Shown here piece after piece: positions 28,189 to 38,249 of a DNA stretch of 64,000 nt (positions are counted from its first letter, which is position 1; the number at the start of each line of letters is the position of its first letter). The DNA comes from Flavobacterium sp. (lineage in GTDB: Bacteria > Bacteroidota > Bacteroidia > Flavobacteriales > Flavobacteriaceae). Where the stretch lies: contig JACMOK010000069.1 of the NCBI GenBank assembly GCA_014378065.1, positions 1-64,000 on the forward strand, given 5' to 3'. Position numbers and translations under genes: made by a program. The notes beneath the pieces are model-generated. The model was not told the DNA's origin. It did no database searches and saw only the letters and a list, made by a program, of their open reading frames with translations.

Positions 28189-30207
28189 ATGAACGAACTA
28201 TCCAAAGAAACGAGTCCGTATCTGCTGCAACACGCCAGCAATCCCGTGCACTGGAAAGCTTGGAATACAGCATCGCTACAGCAAGCCCTATCCCAAAACA
28301 AACTGATGATCATCAGTATTGGTTATTCTGCTTGCCATTGGTGCCACGTCATGGAACACGAAAGTTTTGAAGACGAGGGCGCAGCGCAAACCATGAATGC
28401 TCATTTCGTATCGATCAAAATCGACCGAGAAGAACGTCCTGACATAGATGCAGTATATATGAAAGCTGTCCAAATCATGACAGGTCGGGGTGGCTGGCCG
28501 ATGAATGTCGTTGCGCTACCTGATGGCCGACCGGTTTGGGGCGGAACTTATTTTCCCAAAAACGACTGGATCAATACCTTGTCGCAGTTGCAGGCGCTTT
28601 ACGAATCCAATCCTGAAAAATTAATCGATTATGCAGAGAAATTACAGGCCGGAATCGAAAACCGCAACGAGATAACAACCGAACAAACGGAAACGGAAAT
28701 CTCGCAAGACCTGTTAATTCCATTAGTCGAAAAATGGAAGAAAAGCTTCGATTGGGAATTTGGCGGGATGGCGAGGGCTCCCAAATTTATGATGCCCAAC
28801 AATTACCAATTCTTACTTCGGTACGGGCAACAACAGCAGGATTTTAAACTATTAGAGTTTGTTGATCTGACCTTGACTAAAATGGCTTACGGTGGCCTTT
28901 TTGACACCGTTGACGGCGGATTTTCGCGCTATTCGGTCGATATGAAATGGCATGTTCCTCATTTTGAAAAAATGTTGTACGACAACGGGCAACTAGTTTC
29001 GCTTTATTCTGTGGCGTACAAAAGAACTCAAAATCCGCTCTATAAAGAAGTCATTGAAAAAACCTTAGCCTTTGTTTCGAAAGAATGGCTCACAGCAGAA
29101 GGCGCTTTTTTTAGTGCGCTCGATGCCGACAGTTTAAATGAAGAGAACCATTTGGAAGAAGGCGCGTTTTATGTTTGGACCAAAACAGCACTACAACAAT
29201 TGCTCGGCAACGATTTTGAATGGTTCAGCATCGTTTTCAATATTAATCCTTTTGGTCATTGGGAAGAAGACCATTATGTTCTGATTCAAAACCAATCGCT
29301 GGAGACAATAGCTGCCGAAAACAACATCGAAATTTCGACTTTGTTAGCCAAAAAGAAAAGTTGGGAAAAAATATTGTACGAAGCCAGAGAAAAACGCAGC
29401 AAACCACGACTTGACAACAAATGCCTGACTTCGTGGAATGCCTTAATGCTCAAAGGTTATGTAGATGCTTACAAAGCCCTGCAAGACGACGCCTATTTAG
29501 TAACAGCTTTACGAAATGCCGATTTTATCATCACCCGGCAATGGGCTGCGGAAGGCCATTTGTGGCACAGCTATAAAGATAATAATAGCACTATTAATGG
29601 TTTTCTGGAAGATTATGCCTTGGTGATTGCCGCCTTTTTGTCGTTATATGAAGTTACGTTTGATCAAAAATGGCTCGGTTACGCACAACAATTAACCGAT
29701 TACGCACTCGACCATTTCTATGATCCGAACGATGCGTTTTTTACTTTTACTTCTGACCTGGATGCCGCACTAATTTCACGTCATTTTGAAATCGAGGATA
29801 ATGTTATTCCCGCTTCCAATTCTGTAATGGCGAAAAATTTGTTCCAACTTGGCCTTTATTTCAACAATACCCACTATGAAAATATTTGTAAAAAAATGAT
29901 ATCCCAAATCGTGCTTGGTATCGACTACCCGTCAGCATTTTCGAACTGGCTCGATGTTTTTTTAAATTTTTCAGATCAAAATAAAGAATTAGTAATTTGT
30001 GGAACGGACGCTTTGTTTTGGAACGCAAAAATCAACAGCCGTTACTTTCCAAATGTTGTGATGGCTGGCGCAAATCGACCGTCGGCTCTTCCTATTTTGG
30101 AACATCGTTTTGTGGAGGGAAAGACATTATACTACGTTTGTCAAAACAGAACCTGTTTGGCACCGGAAACCAATTTTGAACAAGTTATTAAAGTTTTAAA
30201 TAGCTAA
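28189..30207 (+). CDS. Thioredoxin domain-containing protein (DUF255 / YyaL / SPATA20-like)
   Basis: MNELSKETSPYLLQHASNPVHW, GYSACHWCHVMEHESFED, IDREERPDID, GRGGWPMNV. Confidence 0.95.
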   Translation: MNELSKETSPYLLQHASNPVHWKAWNTASLQQALSQNKLMIISIGYSACHWCHVMEHESFEDEGAAQTMNAHFVSIKIDREERPDIDAVYMKAVQIMTGRGGWPMNVVALPDGRPVWGGTYFPKNDWINTLSQLQALYESNPEKLIDYAEKLQAGIENRNEITTEQTETEISQDLLIPLVEKWKKSFDWEFGGMARAPKFMMPNNYQFLLRYGQQQQDFKLLEFVDLTLTKMAYGGLFDTVDGGFSRYSVDMKWHVPHFEKMLYDNGQLVSLYSVAYKRTQNPLYKEVIEKTLAFVSKEWLTAEGAFFSALDADSLNEENHLEEGAFYVWTKTALQQLLGNDFEWFSIVFNINPFGHWEEDHYVLIQNQSLETIAAENNIEISTLLAKKKSWEKILYEAREKRSKPRLDNKCLTSWNALMLKGYVDAYKALQDDAYLVTALRNADFIITRQWAAEGHLWHSYKDNNSTINGFLEDYALVIAAFLSLYEVTFDQKWLGYAQQLTDYALDHFYDPNDAFFTFTSDLDAALISRHFEIEDNVIPASNSVMAKNLFQLGLYFNNTHYENICKKMISQIVLGIDYPSAFSNWLDVFLNFSDQNKELVICGTDALFWNAKINSRYFPNVVMAGANRPSALPILEHRFVEGKTLYYVCQNRTCLAPETNFEQVIKVLNS

Positions 30208-30265
30208 AGATAAAGCGATTGCTTTTTTTGCTAATTTTGAAAGATAACCAATCAATATAAACATT

Positions 30266-30676
30266 ATGGGATTAGGAACATTTTTTAAGAATTTATTCGG
30301 TTCGGCAAAACAATCTGCCGAAAGTTTTGCTGATAAAACTGAAGGTTTTGTAGAAAACTCATATGCTAAAGCAAAAGAGAATGCTGCGCCAATGATCGAA
30401 AAAGCGAACGTGTATGCAGATGTTGCCAAAGAAAAGGCTGGTGAATATTTCGAAAAAGCGGGAGAAACCGTTGGAGATGTGGTCGAAACTGTTAAAGACA
30501 AAGCAGCACCCATCGTAGCAAAAACCGCAGCGTTTGCAGAAGATGCCAAAGAAAAAATTACGGAAACGATTGACAACGCCAAAGAAAGAGTAAATTCATT
30601 TACAGACGATGGTGCTGCGGAAATCAAACAAACTACTGCCGAAACAAGCAACAGAATAGAAGAAGATGCAGATTAA
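30266..30676 (+). CDS. Hypothetical Ala/Lys/Glu-rich amphipathic-helix (LEA/YtxH-like) protein
   Basis: 136 aa; recurring KAKENAAPMIEKANVYADVAKEKAGEYFEKAGETV / VKDKAAPIVAKTAAFAEDAKEKI. Confidence 0.7.
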   Translation: MGLGTFFKNLFGSAKQSAESFADKTEGFVENSYAKAKENAAPMIEKANVYADVAKEKAGEYFEKAGETVGDVVETVKDKAAPIVAKTAAFAEDAKEKITETIDNAKERVNSFTDDGAAEIKQTTAETSNRIEEDAD

Positions 30677-30709
30677 GTTTTAAAAAAAGTATATTTTTGT
30701 ACTGAATGA

Positions 30710-30737
30710 CAACCTTCTCCTCATGAGAAGGTTTTTT
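30710..30737 (+). terminator. Rho-independent terminator
   Basis: AACCTTCTC-CTCAT-GAGAAGGTT-TTTTATT; overlaps the ORF-track start of the MscS gene. Confidence 0.8.
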
Positions 30738-30749
30738 ATTGATAAGAAA

Positions 30750-31580
30750 ATGAAATTAGCAGCAGAAATTGGTTTTGTCGAGCAGTACACTACTTCCTTT
30801 ATTAAAGTTTTGGTTGATTATTCTCCTAAATTGGTAGCAGCCGTTCTATTATTGTTTGTGGGAATTTGGGTCATTCGGGTTATCAATAAGATTACCCGAA
30901 AAATCATGGTTCAGCGCGAAATAGAACCCACGTTAATCAAATTTCTTTCAGACATTATTTTTTGGGGATTGCGGATCGTGCTTTTTATTGCAGTGATTTC
31001 AAAATTGGGCATTGAATCTACTTCTTTCGTCGCCATTCTCGGTGCAGCCGGATTGGCGGTAGGTTTGTCATTGCAGGGTTCGCTTTCTAACTTTGCTGGC
31101 GGGATGTTGATTATACTTTTCAAACCTTTTAAATTGGGAGATGCCATTGAGGCGCAAGGCGCTTCTGGTACCGTCATCGACATTCAGATTTTCGTTACCC
31201 AATTGCTTACCGGCAACAACCAAGTGATTTTTGTTCCCAATGGCGCCTTGTCGAACGGCACCATTATCAACTATTCTAAAGAAGAAAATAGGAGAACGGA
31301 TCTTACTTTAGGTATTTCGTATGAAACCAATATCAAAACAGCAAAAGACATTATTACAAAAATTATGTTGGAGCATCCAAAAGTTTTAAAACTGCCTGAA
31401 GCCAGCGTTTCGGTAAAAGAATTAACCGATTCTGGAATAAAATTAGCCATTCGAGCTTGGACAAAAAATGACGATTTTGGCGATGTTACCTCGGCTATTT
31501 TAGAAAATTGTAAAATGGCATTTGACGAGGCAGGCATCTTTTTCCAACCTTTTGTTAAAGAAAATTCGAAGGGCTCGTAA
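30750..31580 (+). CDS. Small-conductance mechanosensitive channel (MscS family)
   Basis: AILGAAGLAVGLSLQGSLSNFAGGMLIILFKPFKLGDAIEAQGASGTVIDIQIF. Confidence 0.95.
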   Translation: MKLAAEIGFVEQYTTSFIKVLVDYSPKLVAAVLLLFVGIWVIRVINKITRKIMVQREIEPTLIKFLSDIIFWGLRIVLFIAVISKLGIESTSFVAILGAAGLAVGLSLQGSLSNFAGGMLIILFKPFKLGDAIEAQGASGTVIDIQIFVTQLLTGNNQVIFVPNGALSNGTIINYSKEENRRTDLTLGISYETNIKTAKDIITKIMLEHPKVLKLPEASVSVKELTDSGIKLAIRAWTKNDDFGDVTSAILENCKMAFDEAGIFFQPFVKENSKGS

Positions 31581-31628
31581 ACCAATGCTATATTTTTGTA
31601 GTTTTAAAATCAATAAAAAAACAACACG

Positions 31629-32312
31629 ATGAAAAAACATTTTCTTTGGATTTTTTCCATATTCACGATGTCTTCTGTCGCTCAAGTCAATTTAAAATAC
31701 GAAGTGCTCGATCCTAACAGAGCGGGGAAAATTTTCAGAAATCCTTTGAGCGAGAAATCTAAACCCAAAGGTTCTCCCTATTTACAGCAGATGTTCGCGG
31801 GGGCCAAAGTCGAGAATGTCAGTCAAAAAACATTCATGCGCTACAATGTTTATAATGATGAGTTTGAATTTATGACGGCAAAAAATGACACCTTGATTTT
31901 AGATAAAATTGAAGATTTCAGCCCGATTATTTTTGCAGGAACCAATAAAAAGTATAAGTTAGTGGCTTACACCAACAGCACCGGAAAGTTATTCAATGGT
32001 TATTTAATTGACTGCTACGAAAAGAGTGGATTTGCTTTATTGAAAAAAGAAAACATCACTTATTATGAAGAACGAATCGCAAAAACGTCGCTCGAAGTTA
32101 ATTTACCTTCAAAATATGTCAAATCCGAGGATACTTTTTTTCTAAAAAATCAAGAACACGGAATTTCCGAATTTCCCGCAACTAAAAAACAATTGCTGAA
32201 ATTATTTCCGGAAAAAAAGCAAGTCATTGAAGCTTTCTTAAAAGAATACAAAATTTCCTTTAGCGAAGATAGTGATCGGATCAGAATTGTAGATTTACTG
32301 GCTACCTTGTAA
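31629..32312 (+). CDS. Conserved hypothetical secreted protein
   Basis: 227 aa, N-terminal signal peptide MKKHFLWIFSIFTMSSVAQ; no family recognised. Confidence 0.7.
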   Translation: MKKHFLWIFSIFTMSSVAQVNLKYEVLDPNRAGKIFRNPLSEKSKPKGSPYLQQMFAGAKVENVSQKTFMRYNVYNDEFEFMTAKNDTLILDKIEDFSPIIFAGTNKKYKLVAYTNSTGKLFNGYLIDCYEKSGFALLKKENITYYEERIAKTSLEVNLPSKYVKSEDTFFLKNQEHGISEFPATKKQLLKLFPEKKQVIEAFLKEYKISFSEDSDRIRIVDLLATL

Positions 32313-32313
32313 T

Positions 32314-32982
32314 TTAGTTTTTTGATGCTGTCATCACAAAATCTTTCAAATAACAGGGCTCAAAATAAGCAACATTCACAAAATTATTTTTTTCGTATTG
32401 TTCATTACTTAAAAATCCCATTTCATTGGCAGAAGGATAAATTAAATCGTCTCTAAAAATAAAATTTGGTTTCGTCAAAACTCCTTTGCATTTTGCAGAA
32501 CAATCACCAATAAAATAAATCGCCTCGTCATACCCAATAAAAGAATTTTCACTGATGATTTCCGCTTTCACCTCGCGGACTTTTTGATGCGTTGCATTAA
32601 AAACGGCACTGTAAACCTCCATCCGTCTTGCATCAATCATCGGAATGATTAGCCCCTCGGGTATGGTAATTTTGGCAGCCAAAACAGCCAATGTATCCAC
32701 TGCAATTAATGGAATGTCCAATGCAAAACACAATCCTTTTGCCGCCGAGAGGCCAATGCGCAAACCAGTATAAGAACCCGGACCTTGACTTACCGCGATA
32801 GCGGCGATATCTTTAAGTGACAGTTGCAATGATGCCAATGTGGCCTCGATAAAAACATGCAGTCTTTCGGCGTGAGAATAGCCTTCCTCAGACATTTCAT
32901 TGCAACACAAAGTAATTCCATTTTTGGCTACAGACACCGAACAATTCTTGGTTGCCGTTTCAATGTTTAGAATATAAGCCAT
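32314..32982 (-). CDS. tsaB: tRNA threonylcarbamoyladenosine biosynthesis protein TsaB
   Basis: ILNIETATKNCSVSVAKNG, VSQGPGSYTGLRIGLSAAKGLCFALDIPLIAVDTL. Confidence 0.95.
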   Translation of the reverse strand: MAYILNIETATKNCSVSVAKNGITLCCNEMSEEGYSHAERLHVFIEATLASLQLSLKDIAAIAVSQGPGSYTGLRIGLSAAKGLCFALDIPLIAVDTLAVLAAKITIPEGLIIPMIDARRMEVYSAVFNATHQKVREVKAEIISENSFIGYDEAIYFIGDCSAKCKGVLTKPNFIFRDDLIYPSANEMGFLSNEQYEKNNFVNVAYFEPCYLKDFVMTASKN

Positions 32983-34283
32983 TATTTTGAAGGAGCGTTG
33001 GTTTTGTTATTTGCGACAGTAACCCGGTCACCCGAATTTAAATCTTTGGTCACTGTGGTGTAAGGCCCAACGATCACGACATCTCCTTTTTTTAGTCCGC
33101 TTGTGACTTCAATATTCGTGTCATCTTGAATACCGGTTTTGATAATCCGGATTTTGCATTTTTCGCCCACTTTTACAAAAACACATTCGAACTTTTTATC
33201 ACTTTTGGGCTTCACTTTGTTTTCTTGTGACGCGGCATCATCCACCACTATTTTTTTCGATGGTGTCGTATCCGATTTTACGACCACCGAACTAATCGGG
33301 ATGGCTAATATTTTTTCCTTTCGCTTTGTGATGATGTCAACAGTTGCCGTCATTCCCGGCCGGAATGGAGAATAACTTGCCGGTTTCCCTTGAGATAAAT
33401 CTGCATAGGACGCTTTCAATATTCTGACTTTTACTTTAAAATTAGTTACCTGATCTGCCGTTTGAGTAGTGCTGGCGGAATTTGAAATGCTGGTCACCAA
33501 TCCTTTAAATTGCTTTTTTAAATAAGCATCTACCTCAACGTTGGCCGAATCTCCAACGTTGATTTTGACAATATCATTTTCATTTACATCGACTTCCACT
33601 TCCATATTATTCAGATTGGCCACCCTCAAAATTTCGGTTCCTGTCATTTGTTGTGTTCCTAAAACCCGCTCTCCCAATTCCACGTTAAGCATTGAAATTG
33701 TTCCGTCTGCGGGTGCGTAAATCGTTGTTCTGCCCAAATTGTCCTTGGCCTCGTTGACCGTTGCCGAAGCACTCTGTACATTGTAATATGCCGATTGTTT
33801 TGAGGCTTTAGACCCTTCAAACACTGCAATTGCTTTGTCCCATTCCGATTTGGAAATGATGCCTTTTTCAAATAATGTTTTGTTGCGATCATAGCTGGCT
33901 TTGGCCTCCTTAAAAGTGGCATCAGCTTGACCGAGTCCGGCCTTGGTTTGCGACAATCCGGCAATGGTTCTGTTGTATCCCGAGGTATATAAGTCGGGGT
34001 TTATTTTAACGAGCAGCTCACCTTTTTTTACCACCTGCCCTTCTTTTACGGGTAATGATATAATTTCGCCCGACACTTCCGAAGAAATTTTTACTTCTAT
34101 TTCAGGCTGGATTTTTCCAGTAGCCGATACAGTTTCGACTATCGTCATTTCATCTACTTTAGCAATTTCCACTTCAGTTCCCTTTTCTTTATTGCCGATA
34201 ATGCCTGTTTTAGAAAGCACAATTAAAACAATAATTAAAAGTACGGCACCACCGATTAAGTAATACATTGCTTTTTTTGACAT
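32982..34283 (-). CDS. Efflux periplasmic adaptor subunit (HlyD/MacA-like)
   Basis: N-terminal TM, GKIQPEIEVKISSEVSGEIISLPVKEGQVVKKGELLVKINPD. Confidence 0.92.
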   Translation of the reverse strand: MSKKAMYYLIGGAVLLIIVLIVLSKTGIIGNKEKGTEVEIAKVDEMTIVETVSATGKIQPEIEVKISSEVSGEIISLPVKEGQVVKKGELLVKINPDLYTSGYNRTIAGLSQTKAGLGQADATFKEAKASYDRNKTLFEKGIISKSEWDKAIAVFEGSKASKQSAYYNVQSASATVNEAKDNLGRTTIYAPADGTISMLNVELGERVLGTQQMTGTEILRVANLNNMEVEVDVNENDIVKINVGDSANVEVDAYLKKQFKGLVTSISNSASTTQTADQVTNFKVKVRILKASYADLSQGKPASYSPFRPGMTATVDIITKRKEKILAIPISSVVVKSDTTPSKKIVVDDAASQENKVKPKSDKKFECVFVKVGEKCKIRIIKTGIQDDTNIEVTSGLKKGDVVIVGPYTTVTKDLNSGDRVTVANNKTNAPSK

Positions 34284-34286
34284 GAC

Positions 34287-35735
34287 TTATAGTTTTTTAA
34301 TGATTGGAATTCCAAAATAGAATTCAACAATTTTGGTTCTGAAAATATAATCGTATTTGGTTCTGATCACCTCAGATTGGGCATTAGACAATAAGGTCTG
34401 CGCCTGATTAAAATCGAACGCATTCATCATGCCCACATCGTATCGCTCTTTGGCATAATTAAAAGCCCCTACTCTGGCTTCAAGTGCCACCATGGCAGAT
34501 TCATAACTATTAAAAGCACCCTTTGCATCTGTAAAAGCGGTGTATACGGTTCGTTCTAAATCCAATTCGCTTTGAGACATCGCAATTTTTGACCGCTCTA
34601 AAGCTACTTTGGAGCGCGCTACATTGTTTTTTACAGAAAACCCGTTTAAGATAGGCACATTTAACTGTACTCCAAAATTATGGCCTTTGTTGGCACTGAA
34701 TTGATCAAATAGTGGTGCCGCTTTGCCATAGACCGCCTCAAAATTGGGTTGAAATATACTATAATTTGAGCCATCAACCGTTACAAAAGCACCCGTATTT
34801 GCAGTTGGGTTTTGGGCATTAAGTTGCGATCCAACAATTCTATCAGCGTACCCTGCTCTCGTACTAAAGCTATAAAACCCTTGTAAAGTTGGCATGTAAG
34901 CTCCTTTTGCAATCTCCACATCTTTAGTCGCTAAGTCCATGTTGGCTCTGGCAAGTTTCAATTCAACACGAACTTCTTTTGCCTTTTGATATACGGCATC
35001 GGGTGTCTGAAACATGACTTCACTTTGTTGGGCGTCGTAATCGGTATCGGCGACATCAAACTCCTGGAAATTATCCAGTTGCAGCAATTGTGCTAAGCTC
35101 AGTTTCGAAATTAAAAAGGCGTTTTCAGCCGCTATTACTCTTTGTTTATCCCCGGCAGTGGTTGCTTTAATGTCGAGCAAATCGCCTCTTGGGACCGAAC
35201 CGGCATTTACTAATTCTTGGGTGCGTTGCAATTGCCTTTCATTACTAAGCTGTTGTTCTTTCTGTACTTTGATGTTTTCCCTATTGAAAAGTATTTGTAA
35301 AAACGCATTGGCCACATTTAGTGATACGTCATCTTTCATTTTAGACAACTGATATTGAGACGCTATGATGGCAAGTTTTGCCCGTTGAAAACGCTTTTGA
35401 TTCTGAAGCCCTTTGTAAATGTCTATACCAGCATTCAGTCCGGCGGAAGTAAACTGCGTAGTTTCGTTTTCTAAAAGTCCGGTTGTGATGTTTTGATTGA
35501 GTCCGATATTCCAAGAATGAGATGCAGTAGCATTGACTGAGGGTAGAAAATTTCCAAACGCAGTTTTCTTGTCAATGGCCGCCAATTGAGAATCGAGTTC
35601 TGTTTGTTTGACGGAGATGTTGTGCTCCAAGGCATAGTTCACGCATTCTTCAATCGTCCATTTTTTGGATTGTGCTCGTGTTGACCAACCCAACAGCAGT
35701 ATAAAAAAGATAGAAATCCAAGTGATTTTTTTCAT
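34287..35735 (-). CDS. TolC family outer membrane protein
   Basis: WTIEECVNYALEHNISVKQTELDSQLAAIDKKTAFGNFLPSVNATASHSW; start MKKITW at 35735. Confidence 0.93.
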   Translation of the reverse strand: MKKITWISIFFILLLGWSTRAQSKKWTIEECVNYALEHNISVKQTELDSQLAAIDKKTAFGNFLPSVNATASHSWNIGLNQNITTGLLENETTQFTSAGLNAGIDIYKGLQNQKRFQRAKLAIIASQYQLSKMKDDVSLNVANAFLQILFNRENIKVQKEQQLSNERQLQRTQELVNAGSVPRGDLLDIKATTAGDKQRVIAAENAFLISKLSLAQLLQLDNFQEFDVADTDYDAQQSEVMFQTPDAVYQKAKEVRVELKLARANMDLATKDVEIAKGAYMPTLQGFYSFSTRAGYADRIVGSQLNAQNPTANTGAFVTVDGSNYSIFQPNFEAVYGKAAPLFDQFSANKGHNFGVQLNVPILNGFSVKNNVARSKVALERSKIAMSQSELDLERTVYTAFTDAKGAFNSYESAMVALEARVGAFNYAKERYDVGMMNAFDFNQAQTLLSNAQSEVIRTKYDYIFRTKIVEFYFGIPIIKKL

Positions 35736-35816
35736 ATAATTTGAATGAAAGTACGGCAAACGATCCCGCACAAATTTAACATTTTTATAAAAACTAAGCT
35801 TTTTTTTTGCAATAAT

Positions 35817-36944
35817 TTACTCTTTTTTGTCTCCAGGTTTATCCTCCGTTTTTAAACCTTGGTTCCACACTTTCAATTTATCCGGACCTTTGACGCCGCT
35901 TTTAATTTCGACATAGATACCATCACTGACACCTAAAACAATATTTTTTCTTTCAAATTTTTGATAGCCTGTTTCTACTTCAACAAAGGGCTTTTGGGTT
36001 TTGGCATCAAACTGAATTAAAGATTCTTTTATGGCCAACACATTTTCTGCTTTTTCTAAAATAATAGAAGCGTTGGCGCTCAGCCCCGCTCTGATGAAAG
36101 TATCGTCGCGATTGGTTAAGGAAGCTTTGATTTCAAATTGAATCGCACCATTTTCTGTTTTGCCTTTTGGAGCAATGTCGGTCAGAACGGCTTCAAATTT
36201 TTTGTTTTCGATCGCACCCACGGTAATTTCGATAGGCAATTTTTCTTTAATCTTTCCGACTTCAGATTCATCTACCTTACCTACAAATATCATTCGACCC
36301 ACATCCGCTACGCTTGCGATTGTCGTACCTTCATTAAAATTATTGCTTTCGATGACTTGGTTGCCCACTTTCACCGGAACGTCAAGCACCATCCCGTTGA
36401 CGGTAGATCTGATTAGGGTATTGGCATAATTTCCAAGACCGGTAGTCGTGCCGGTTCTCACTATATCATTGGTTTGTCTCGAGGCGTTGTAATTTTGTTT
36501 GGCCTGTTTGTAAGCCAATTGCGCTGCCTCAAAATCATTGGTTGAAATCACGCCTTTATCAAAAAGTGTCTTCTGCCGCTGGAATATTTTCTCTTGATTG
36601 TCGAGTTCATTCTTGGCGCTTCGCACTTGGTTTTGGGAATTACTTAAATTGGAGACGTTGGCTACGACTTTAATCTTTGCGATCAAATCGCCCGCTTTGA
36701 TGCTTTGGCCTGCTTTGATATATACTGCTTCAATGATTCCTGAAATGTTGGGCTTAATCAATACTTCTTCGTTTGGCACAATATTTCCGGTCGCAATTGT
36801 GTTTTTTGTTATGGTTTTAGTTTCGGATTTGTCTGTTTCAAAAATGATCGGCGATTCTTGATTTTTGGCATACAAATAATACAACGCGCCAAAAAACACG
36901 ACAGCTATCAAAATTAAAATCGTTATAGTTCCTCCTTTTTTCAT
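35817..36944 (-). CDS. Efflux periplasmic adaptor subunit (HlyD/MacA-like)
   Basis: ATGNIVPNEEVLIKPNISGIIEAVYIKAGQSIKAGDLIAKI. Confidence 0.92.
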   Translation of the reverse strand: MKKGGTITILILIAVVFFGALYYLYAKNQESPIIFETDKSETKTITKNTIATGNIVPNEEVLIKPNISGIIEAVYIKAGQSIKAGDLIAKIKVVANVSNLSNSQNQVRSAKNELDNQEKIFQRQKTLFDKGVISTNDFEAAQLAYKQAKQNYNASRQTNDIVRTGTTTGLGNYANTLIRSTVNGMVLDVPVKVGNQVIESNNFNEGTTIASVADVGRMIFVGKVDESEVGKIKEKLPIEITVGAIENKKFEAVLTDIAPKGKTENGAIQFEIKASLTNRDDTFIRAGLSANASIILEKAENVLAIKESLIQFDAKTQKPFVEVETGYQKFERKNIVLGVSDGIYVEIKSGVKGPDKLKVWNQGLKTEDKPGDKKE

Positions 36945-36981
36945 TTTGTTTTGTTTTATCGTTTTGTTGTTTCATTACATT

Positions 36982-38247
36982 TTATTCTGCGCGCAAAGCA
37001 TCGACAGGTTTGACATTGATAGCCGTTTGTGCCGGGATAAATCCTGCTAATAGTCCAGAGCCGATTAATATCAGCAAGGCAATAAAAACCACCTTCAAAT
37101 CGACACTTGGATTGGCAAACATCATATCTTCGCTCGGCATTGATGCTAAAATTTTGTTAACCACTGCGAGCAATCCTGTGGCTACCGCAATCCCAAACAT
37201 CCCCGCGATGATGGTTAAGAAAATCGCTTCGGTCAATATTTGAGTTCGAATGGCGCTGGGTGTTGCTCCTAACGCTCTTCGAATTCCAATTTCTTTGGTG
37301 CGTTCTTTCACTACGATCAGCATGATATTGGAGATGCCGATCACGCCCGAAAGCAAAACCAGCGTGCCTACAAAATAGGCTATAAACCTTAAAATAAGAA
37401 ACAATCCTTGCACTTTGCTGAATTCTTCAAACAAGTCAAAATTGCCAATCGCACGATCGTCGTCTGGATGAATCGAGTGACGGGCTTTGATAAATTCAAA
37501 GATTTTAGGTTTCAACAACGTAATCGACGCATTGTCATTGGCCGTCAACGCCATCCACCCAACGGTATCTCCAAAATTAAAAGCCTGTTGGAAGGTTGTA
37601 AAAGGAATAAAAATATTTTTTTGTGCCGATTCAGCATCACCGTTGTTTTTGGATTTGGAATTGTAAATTCCCACGACCATAAAATTGACGCCATTGATTT
37701 TGATATATGTTCCAATGACTTGTTCTGTTTTTTCGTACAATCCGTCAATTACGCCTTGACCAATAACTGCAATTTTTCTTTTAAGCACAATATCCTGCTG
37801 GTTCACAAATCTTCCGTTGACGATGGTCATCGACTCTTGTTTGATGAGTTCGGGATAATCTCCGTAAACGGTAAAGGCCGCTGTTTTTGTGCCTCGAATT
37901 ACATTGTTAGCGCCTTGATATCCGCCCAACTGGTTCCGGGGAGAAACGTACAACAAATCTGGAAAATTGGCTTTTAAAGCCGGAACATCATCGTTCTTGA
38001 AATTGAATTGTCGGATCTGCGGCAATCCTTTGTAGGCCTTGGAAGTGCCTTGTGTCCACATAAACATGGTGTTGGTGGCAATTCCGGAGAAGCCCTTTTT
38101 AACCCCATTTTCAAGTCCGTTGCCTGCAGCTAGCAATATTACCAAAATAAAAATGCCCCAAAAAACGCCAAAAGCGGTCAAGATGGTCCTAAAGGTGTTG
38201 GCACTTAGGGCTTCTAAAATTTCGTTCCATTTATCGCGGTCAAACAT
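36982..38247 (-). CDS. ABC transporter permease (MacB/FtsX family)
   Basis: GVIGISNIMLIVVKERTKEIGIRRALGATPSAIRTQILTEAIFLT. Confidence 0.95.
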   Translation of the reverse strand: MFDRDKWNEILEALSANTFRTILTAFGVFWGIFILVILLAAGNGLENGVKKGFSGIATNTMFMWTQGTSKAYKGLPQIRQFNFKNDDVPALKANFPDLLYVSPRNQLGGYQGANNVIRGTKTAAFTVYGDYPELIKQESMTIVNGRFVNQQDIVLKRKIAVIGQGVIDGLYEKTEQVIGTYIKINGVNFMVVGIYNSKSKNNGDAESAQKNIFIPFTTFQQAFNFGDTVGWMALTANDNASITLLKPKIFEFIKARHSIHPDDDRAIGNFDLFEEFSKVQGLFLILRFIAYFVGTLVLLSGVIGISNIMLIVVKERTKEIGIRRALGATPSAIRTQILTEAIFLTIIAGMFGIAVATGLLAVVNKILASMPSEDMMFANPSVDLKVVFIALLILIGSGLLAGFIPAQTAINVKPVDALRAE

Positions 38248-38249
38248 AA

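Noticed and set aside
37408-37977. 189-aa antisense ORF opposite an ABC permease
   Set aside because: Fully inside a confident MacB-type permease; biased composition.
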